From Bacillota bacterium (GTDB taxonomy: Bacteria; Bacillota; UBA4882; UBA8346): a DNA stretch of 7,011 nt. Location of the stretch: contig DNPQ01000260.1 of assembly GCA_003501335.1 (NCBI GenBank), positions 1-7,011 of the forward strand, given 5' to 3'. Both the position numbers and the translations under genes were made by a program. This document shows positions 5,488-7,011 of the stretch, piece after piece. The number at the start of each line of letters is the position of its first letter. The first letter of the stretch is position 1. Below the pieces are notes generated by a model. It did not search any database and was not told the origin of the DNA. It was given only the letters and a program-made list of their open reading frames with translations.

Positions 5488-5530
5488 AAAAAAGTTTGGG
5501 AGAGAGGGGCTCCTAGGGCTCCGTCTCTCC
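5488..5530 (-). terminator. Intrinsic terminator of the amylase gene, overlapping its 3' end
   Basis: Read on the minus strand, GGAGAGA (5530-5524) pairs with TCTCTCC (5505-5499) around an interrupted inner stem centred on CCTAGG (5512-5517). The hairpin is followed, after CAAAC, by six T (5493-5488). The left arm contains the last codons and the stop of the amylase gene (stop at 5515-5513). On the plus strand the hairpin is followed by A, not T, so it would not stop the PPC transcript well. Confidence 0.6.
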
Positions 5531-6814
5531 GTAAAAAATAATCGGTTCATTTTGTAGTTTCATTACCCCATCTTGAATCTGTATTTCTTTCCCGTCGATT
5601 AAGTTCCGGTATGAACCGTCTTTGCAATCCACCTTTAAAAAGCCGCACTTGCCCTCCACATTAAAGACGCCTTGCAATATTTGCGGCTTGGTTTGGTACG
5701 AAGCCCGGATAACCCCCAATGGGGAAGAATGATGGATTTGGTAATAGCCCCGGCCGATGATGGATTCCTTTTTGATGGCGGATAGTTTTTTAAAAAAATT
5801 TGATGTCTCAGGATCCAAAGTGCCCCAATCGAAGATGTCTTTTTCAAATAAGCTTGGCTGCTTTGGGTCGCGCGTTTCCTGACCGCTATAGATCAGAGCG
5901 ACGCCTTTTTCAAAAAAGCTAAAGGCCGCCCACTGCCGCCAACATTCCTCAGTAAAGATCAGGGAACGGATGCGGGGCTGGTCATGGTTTTCTATAAAAC
6001 GTAATTTGAGATAATTCTGAGGGTAGATACTTTCTTGTTGCCGCAGGCGGAACAAATATTCCTTCTGCGGGACCTGTCCATGCAGGTAAGCCTGGAAAGT
6101 ATGATAAACATCATAATCGTAGGTAATATCGAAGGCCTGAAACAGTTCCCCATCAGACTGGGCGTTCCATCCCAGGCTGCGCATTTTGAGGATGAAGTCG
6201 GGGTCGCTGCTCTCGGCAAGCCAAATGATGCCGGGGTTTATTTTTTTCAGTTCCGCCCGGGCCTGTTGCCAAAATTCAACGGGCACCAGCGATGCCACAT
6301 CGCAGCGGAAGCCGTCTACTCCCTCTTTTGCCCACAGTTTAAGGGTTTCGATGAGATAGGACCGTAGTTCCGGATGGGAGTAGTCCAGGTCGACGATATC
6401 CGTCCAATCTTCGACCCTTCCGGCAATTTCACCGTTAGGGTTATGGTAGAACCATTCCGGATGATGGTACACCAGCCATGAGTCATGGGAGGTGTGATTG
6501 AAGACGATATCCATCATGACCTGTAGCCCCAGCCGGTGGATATTTTGCACCAGGCTTTTAAAATCCTCCAGTGTGCCGTATTCCGGATTGATGGCCCGGT
6601 AGTCACGAATCGAATAGGGACAGCCGAGACTTTTTTTCCGGTGAAGCTCGCCGATGGGATGGATGGGCATTAGCCAGATGATATCGACGCCCAGATTTCT
6701 GATACGGGCCAAATCTTTTTGAAGTCCTTGAAAATTCCCTTCTGCGCTGTGATTGCGAACAAAAACCTCATAAATAACTTGATTGCGTAATTTGTAGTGG
6801 GTATCGGTAGCCAT
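5513..6814 (-). CDS. Cytoplasmic GH13 alpha-amylase-family glycoside hydrolase
   Basis: A 433-residue enzyme of glycoside hydrolase family 13, which cleaves alpha-glucosidic bonds by a retaining mechanism. All four conserved regions of the (beta/alpha)8 barrel are present: DIVFNH (102-107), GFRCDVAS (168-175, nucleophile Asp172 after Arg170), WLAESS (198-203, general acid Glu201) and FIENHD (273-278, His277 and Asp278). The barrel begins early (VIYEVFVRNHS, 13-23) and domain B is short. The last 85 or so residues form a small beta-sandwich-like C-terminal domain. There is no signal peptide and no N-terminal starch-binding domain, so it should act inside the cell on imported oligosaccharides. 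ATG 6814 has GAGGA (6824-6820) five bases upstream. It follows a MalG-type permease on the same strand by 92 bp, typical of maltodextrin or related uptake operons. Exact specificity (maltodextrinase, neopullulanase or other) cannot be read. Confidence 0.95.
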   Translation of the reverse strand: MATDTHYKLRNQVIYEVFVRNHSAEGNFQGLQKDLARIRNLGVDIIWLMPIHPIGELHRKKSLGCPYSIRDYRAINPEYGTLEDFKSLVQNIHRLGLQVMMDIVFNHTSHDSWLVYHHPEWFYHNPNGEIAGRVEDWTDIVDLDYSHPELRSYLIETLKLWAKEGVDGFRCDVASLVPVEFWQQARAELKKINPGIIWLAESSDPDFILKMRSLGWNAQSDGELFQAFDITYDYDVYHTFQAYLHGQVPQKEYLFRLRQQESIYPQNYLKLRFIENHDQPRIRSLIFTEECWRQWAAFSFFEKGVALIYSGQETRDPKQPSLFEKDIFDWGTLDPETSNFFKKLSAIKKESIIGRGYYQIHHSSPLGVIRASYQTKPQILQGVFNVEGKCGFLKVDCKDGSYRNLIDGKEIQIQDGVMKLQNEPIIFYGETEP

Positions 6815-6852
6815 TAAAGTCCTCGAATCTTTGAGATTATTTTATATAATCG

Positions 6853-6880
6853 CGGCGCAAAGATAAATTTGGAAACGCCG
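6853..6880 (-). other. Candidate stem-loop in the permease-amylase spacer
   Basis: CGGCG and CGCCG (6876-6880 and 6853-6857) can pair in the minus-strand transcript, with an inner CAAA/TTTG stem around TTTATC. No T-run follows, so it is not a terminator; it could be an mRNA processing or stability element between the permease and amylase messages. Weakly supported. Confidence 0.25.
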
Positions 6881-6882
6881 AA

Positions 6883-6900
6883 GTTTTCAAAACGCTTGTC
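6883..6900. promoter_or_regulatory. Candidate LacI/CcpA-type operator before the amylase gene
   Basis: GTTTTCAAAAC (6883-6893) is a perfect 11-bp palindrome, and the overlapping AAAACGCTTGTC resembles the core of a catabolite-responsive element (AARCGYTW). It lies between the permease stop and the amylase start, about 70-85 bases upstream of the latter. LacI-family repressors commonly control maltodextrin operons, which fits. The cre match is imperfect at the ends, and no clear promoter accompanies it. Confidence 0.3.
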
Positions 6901-6906
6901 TCCGTA

Positions 6907-7011
6907 TCAGCCTTTCACGGCGCCTGCTGAAATCCCTTTGACGATATATTTCTGCATCATCAAATAAAAAATAACAACCGGCGCTGCGGATAATACGAGT
7001 GAAGCCATTGC
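6907..7011 (-). CDS. MalG-type carbohydrate ABC transporter permease, C-terminal end only
   Basis: The last 34 residues of a gene that enters from beyond the right edge. The end of a membrane segment (LVLSAAPVVIFYLMMQ) is followed by KYIVKGISAGAVKG and TGA at 6909-6907. This terminal pattern, a hydrophobic P-x-x-x-F-x-x-x-Q stretch, then a Tyr/Phe-Ile-x-Gly segment and a closing Gly-Ala-Val-Lys-Gly, is the standard C-terminus of MalG-like inner-membrane permeases of binding-protein-dependent sugar importers (CUT1 group). The EAA loop that contacts the ATPase would lie upstream, outside the window. It is cooriented with, and 92 bp before, the GH13 gene, so the two likely serve the same oligosaccharide. 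The sugar cannot be determined from this fragment. Confidence 0.9.
   Translation of the reverse strand, partial: AMASLVLSAAPVVIFYLMMQKYIVKGISAGAVKG

Noticed and set aside
1..7011. Insertion sequence, prophage or attachment site
   Set aside because: No transposase, integrase, terminal inverted repeats or tRNA genes are seen; the composition shift alone is not enough.

Overview
The window looks like chromosome of an anaerobic, probably endospore-forming member of the Bacillota. The support is a Spo0E-like phosphatase gene, strong AGGAGG-type ribosome binding sites, a Crp/Fnr regulator without an obvious cAMP site, and an ABC sugar importer next to a cytoplasmic GH13 enzyme. This placement is inference: there is no rRNA or marker gene. 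Base composition is uneven. The left-end BMP gene and the right-hand amylase are close to half G+C, whereas the stretch from about 1480 to 3800 is clearly A+T-richer.

Layout. (1) 2-988, plus strand: a BMP/PnrA-type nucleoside-binding protein, cut by the window edge. (2) 985-1460, minus strand: a 53-residue Spo0E-like protein whose stop overlaps, by TTGA, a possible start of a 105-residue ORF made of 14-residue (double-heptad) repeats. That ORF ends inside the stop codon of the BMP gene. (3) 1461-1817: A+T-rich intergenic DNA between divergent genes. (4) 1818-2510, plus: Crp/Fnr-family regulator. (5) 2606-3676, plus: a second, complete BMP protein about 75% identical to the first, followed by a good intrinsic terminator at 3712-3755. 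(6) 3842-4795, plus: an inosine-uridine-type nucleoside hydrolase. (7) 4979-5398, plus: a PPC/DUF296 protein of unknown function. (8) 5513-6814, minus: cytoplasmic GH13 alpha-amylase-family enzyme with a terminator at its 3' end. (9) 6907-7011, minus: the C-terminus of a MalG-type sugar ABC permease upstream of the amylase.

Working together. The plus-strand genes suggest a nucleoside-scavenging cluster: two BMP proteins capture nucleosides outside the membrane, the hydrolase splits imported nucleosides to base and ribose, and the Crp/Fnr protein between the BMP copies may regulate them. No ATPase or permease for nucleosides lies in the window. The minus-strand right end is a separate sugar unit, in which an ABC importer for oligosaccharides is followed by the cytoplasmic enzyme that would cleave them.

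The least ordinary part is the minus-strand Spo0E-like and heptad-repeat pair. The Spo0E-like gene is well supported; the repeat ORF is not proven to be coding.
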